Assembly (NCBI GenBank): GCA_019308655.1
Contig: JAFDHS010000127.1
Coordinates: 1 to 5,218 of the forward strand
Direction: 5' to 3'
Length of the DNA: 5,218 bases
From: Deltaproteobacteria bacterium
GTDB taxonomy: Bacteria; Desulfobacterota; Desulfobacteria; Desulfobacterales; JAFDHS01
How positions within the stretch are numbered: position 1 is the first letter of the stretch; every line of letters starts with the position of its first letter. The notes under the pieces were generated by a model. That model worked only from the letters and a program-made list of their open reading frames with translations. It was not told the DNA's origin and made no database searches. The translations under genes were made by a program, and so were the position numbers. Positions 4,369 through 5,218 of the stretch are shown here, piece after piece.

Positions 4369-5217
4369 TTATAGGTCAAACCCACAATAAGACAGGTTAT
4401 AACTCTTGTTGTTAAGTGGAAAGTCTGAAATTTCCGTATCTCTCAACGACATGGCCAGGCCGTTCCAGTTATGAAAAGAGGGGTCTTTGACTTTATAGCG
4501 AAGAATATTGCCGTCATCATCGGTCAGAATGCAGTGAGACAACTCTCCACGCCAGGCTTCGTTCAGGGTGACCACGAAAGAAGACGGCGCCAGGGAAGAA
4601 TAATCCATGCTTTCAACGCAACGGGTTTTAATGGGACCATTTAAGAGGCTCTTGATGATATCAAGGGACTGCAGAACTTCTTCCGCTCTCACGGTTGCCC
4701 GTGCATGTACGTCACCTGTGGATTTTGCATTTTCAGGAATATCCAATCGAGCGTAATACTCGGTTGGAAAGCAGCGCCTCACATCATAGGCAAGTCCGCA
4801 GGCACGCCCTGCAGGACCGACCAGTCCAAGTTTTTCCGCATCGGCTTTGCTTACGGCACCACAGTGATCAAACCGGGATTGAACACTGGAGGTCGTCAGT
4901 AAAAGATCAAGTACATGCTTGACCTGGGGTGTCAGTTTGCCAAGGCGTTCATTCAGTGTTTTTCGGACATCATCCGTCAGGGCAAACCGGACCCCTCCGG
5001 GTCGAACCAGGCCTTTGCCGAACCGGTTTCCGCATATCAGAAGCGTCAGGTTGAGAAAATCCCCCCTCATCCGCCCAAAGTAATTTGCCGGAGGCAGAAA
5101 GGCGACATCACCGCTTAACGCACCCAGGTCGCCGATGTGGTTTGCGATACGTTCAAGTTCCAGGGCAATGGTCCGGATAATATGCGCACCTGCATCTATC
5201 CGGCTGGATGAAAGTGC
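4369..5217 (-). CDS. Group-4-hydrogenase-like large subunit (HycE/NuoD family), C-terminal part, lacking the NiFe cysteine motif
   Basis: The frame is open to the window edge, so this is the last 282 residues of a longer gene; the ATG at 5070 is internal (residue 50). Visible large-subunit signatures are TIALELERIANHIGDLGAL (residues 16-34), RPGGV (72-76), GPAGRA (134-139) and WRGELSHCILTDDDGNILRYKVKDPSFHNW near the C-terminus. True NiFe large subunits end with a DPCxxC motif; E. coli HycE has DPCYSC as I recall it. Here the ungapped equivalent is NLSYCG (residues 274-279): the two ligand cysteines become S276 and G279, and the protein stops four residues later at Leu282 with no cleavable tail. 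It should therefore not bind NiFe or need the maturation protease. This fits Ehr-type, complex I-like relatives of group 4 hydrogenases. The N-terminal cysteine motif lies outside the window and cannot be judged. Confidence 0.85.
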   Translation of the reverse strand, partial: ALSSSRIDAGAHIIRTIALELERIANHIGDLGALSGDVAFLPPANYFGRMRGDFLNLTLLICGNRFGKGLVRPGGVRFALTDDVRKTLNERLGKLTPQVKHVLDLLLTTSSVQSRFDHCGAVSKADAEKLGLVGPAGRACGLAYDVRRCFPTEYYARLDIPENAKSTGDVHARATVRAEEVLQSLDIIKSLLNGPIKTRCVESMDYSSLAPSSFVVTLNEAWRGELSHCILTDDDGNILRYKVKDPSFHNWNGLAMSLRDTEISDFPLNNKSYNLSYCGFDL

Positions 5218-5218
5218 T

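Noticed and set aside
4695..5118. Plus-strand open frames across the large-subunit gene
   Set aside because: They overlap the clear minus-strand large-subunit coding sequence, have no ribosome sites and read as low-quality composition.

Overview
The window looks like part of the chromosome of an anaerobic member of the Desulfobacterota (former Deltaproteobacteria), probably a sulfate reducer of the Desulfobacterales type. This is inferred from gene content: an OleC-like ligase, a small protein resembling the DVU0772 family known mainly from sulfate reducers, and subunits of a group-4-hydrogenase-like membrane complex. No ribosomal RNA or other decisive taxonomic marker is present, so the assignment is tentative.

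Layout. Positions 1-375 (+) are the C-terminal end of an OleC-like acyl-CoA-synthetase-family enzyme. Positions 507-2191 (+) are the translational GTPase typA/bipA, split into two reading frames at about 1224-1232. An internal piece of roughly 32 codons is missing there and the frame shifts, so the gene is a pseudogene or an assembly artefact. Positions 2336-2665 (+) encode a 109-residue DVU0772-like protein with a clear Shine-Dalgarno sequence, followed by a strong intrinsic terminator. Positions 2836-3461 (+) are a TumE/TumA-type toxin-antitoxin operon, toxin first, with a 13-nt overlap. Its promoter is near consensus, carries an inverted repeat in the spacer, and is placed so that the toxin mRNA would be leaderless. 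Positions 3590-5217 (-) carry the last two genes of a convergent operon: the C-terminal 282 residues of a NiFe-hydrogenase/NuoD-like large subunit, then a small (NuoB/HycG-like) subunit with a fused N-terminal ferredoxin-like domain.

How the parts relate. The two minus-strand genes belong to one membrane-associated electron-transfer complex related to formate hydrogenlyase and complex I. The large subunit lacks the C-terminal cysteine pair that binds NiFe in true hydrogenases, which points to an Ehr-type (energy-converting hydrogenase related) complex. The toxin-antitoxin pair sits between a terminator and the tail of this convergent operon, in its own transcription unit. No CRISPR array, tRNA, rRNA or transposase was seen. 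The most informative points are the broken typA, the metal-site loss in the large subunit, the reduced ferredoxin fusion in the small subunit, and the architecture of the toxin-antitoxin promoter.
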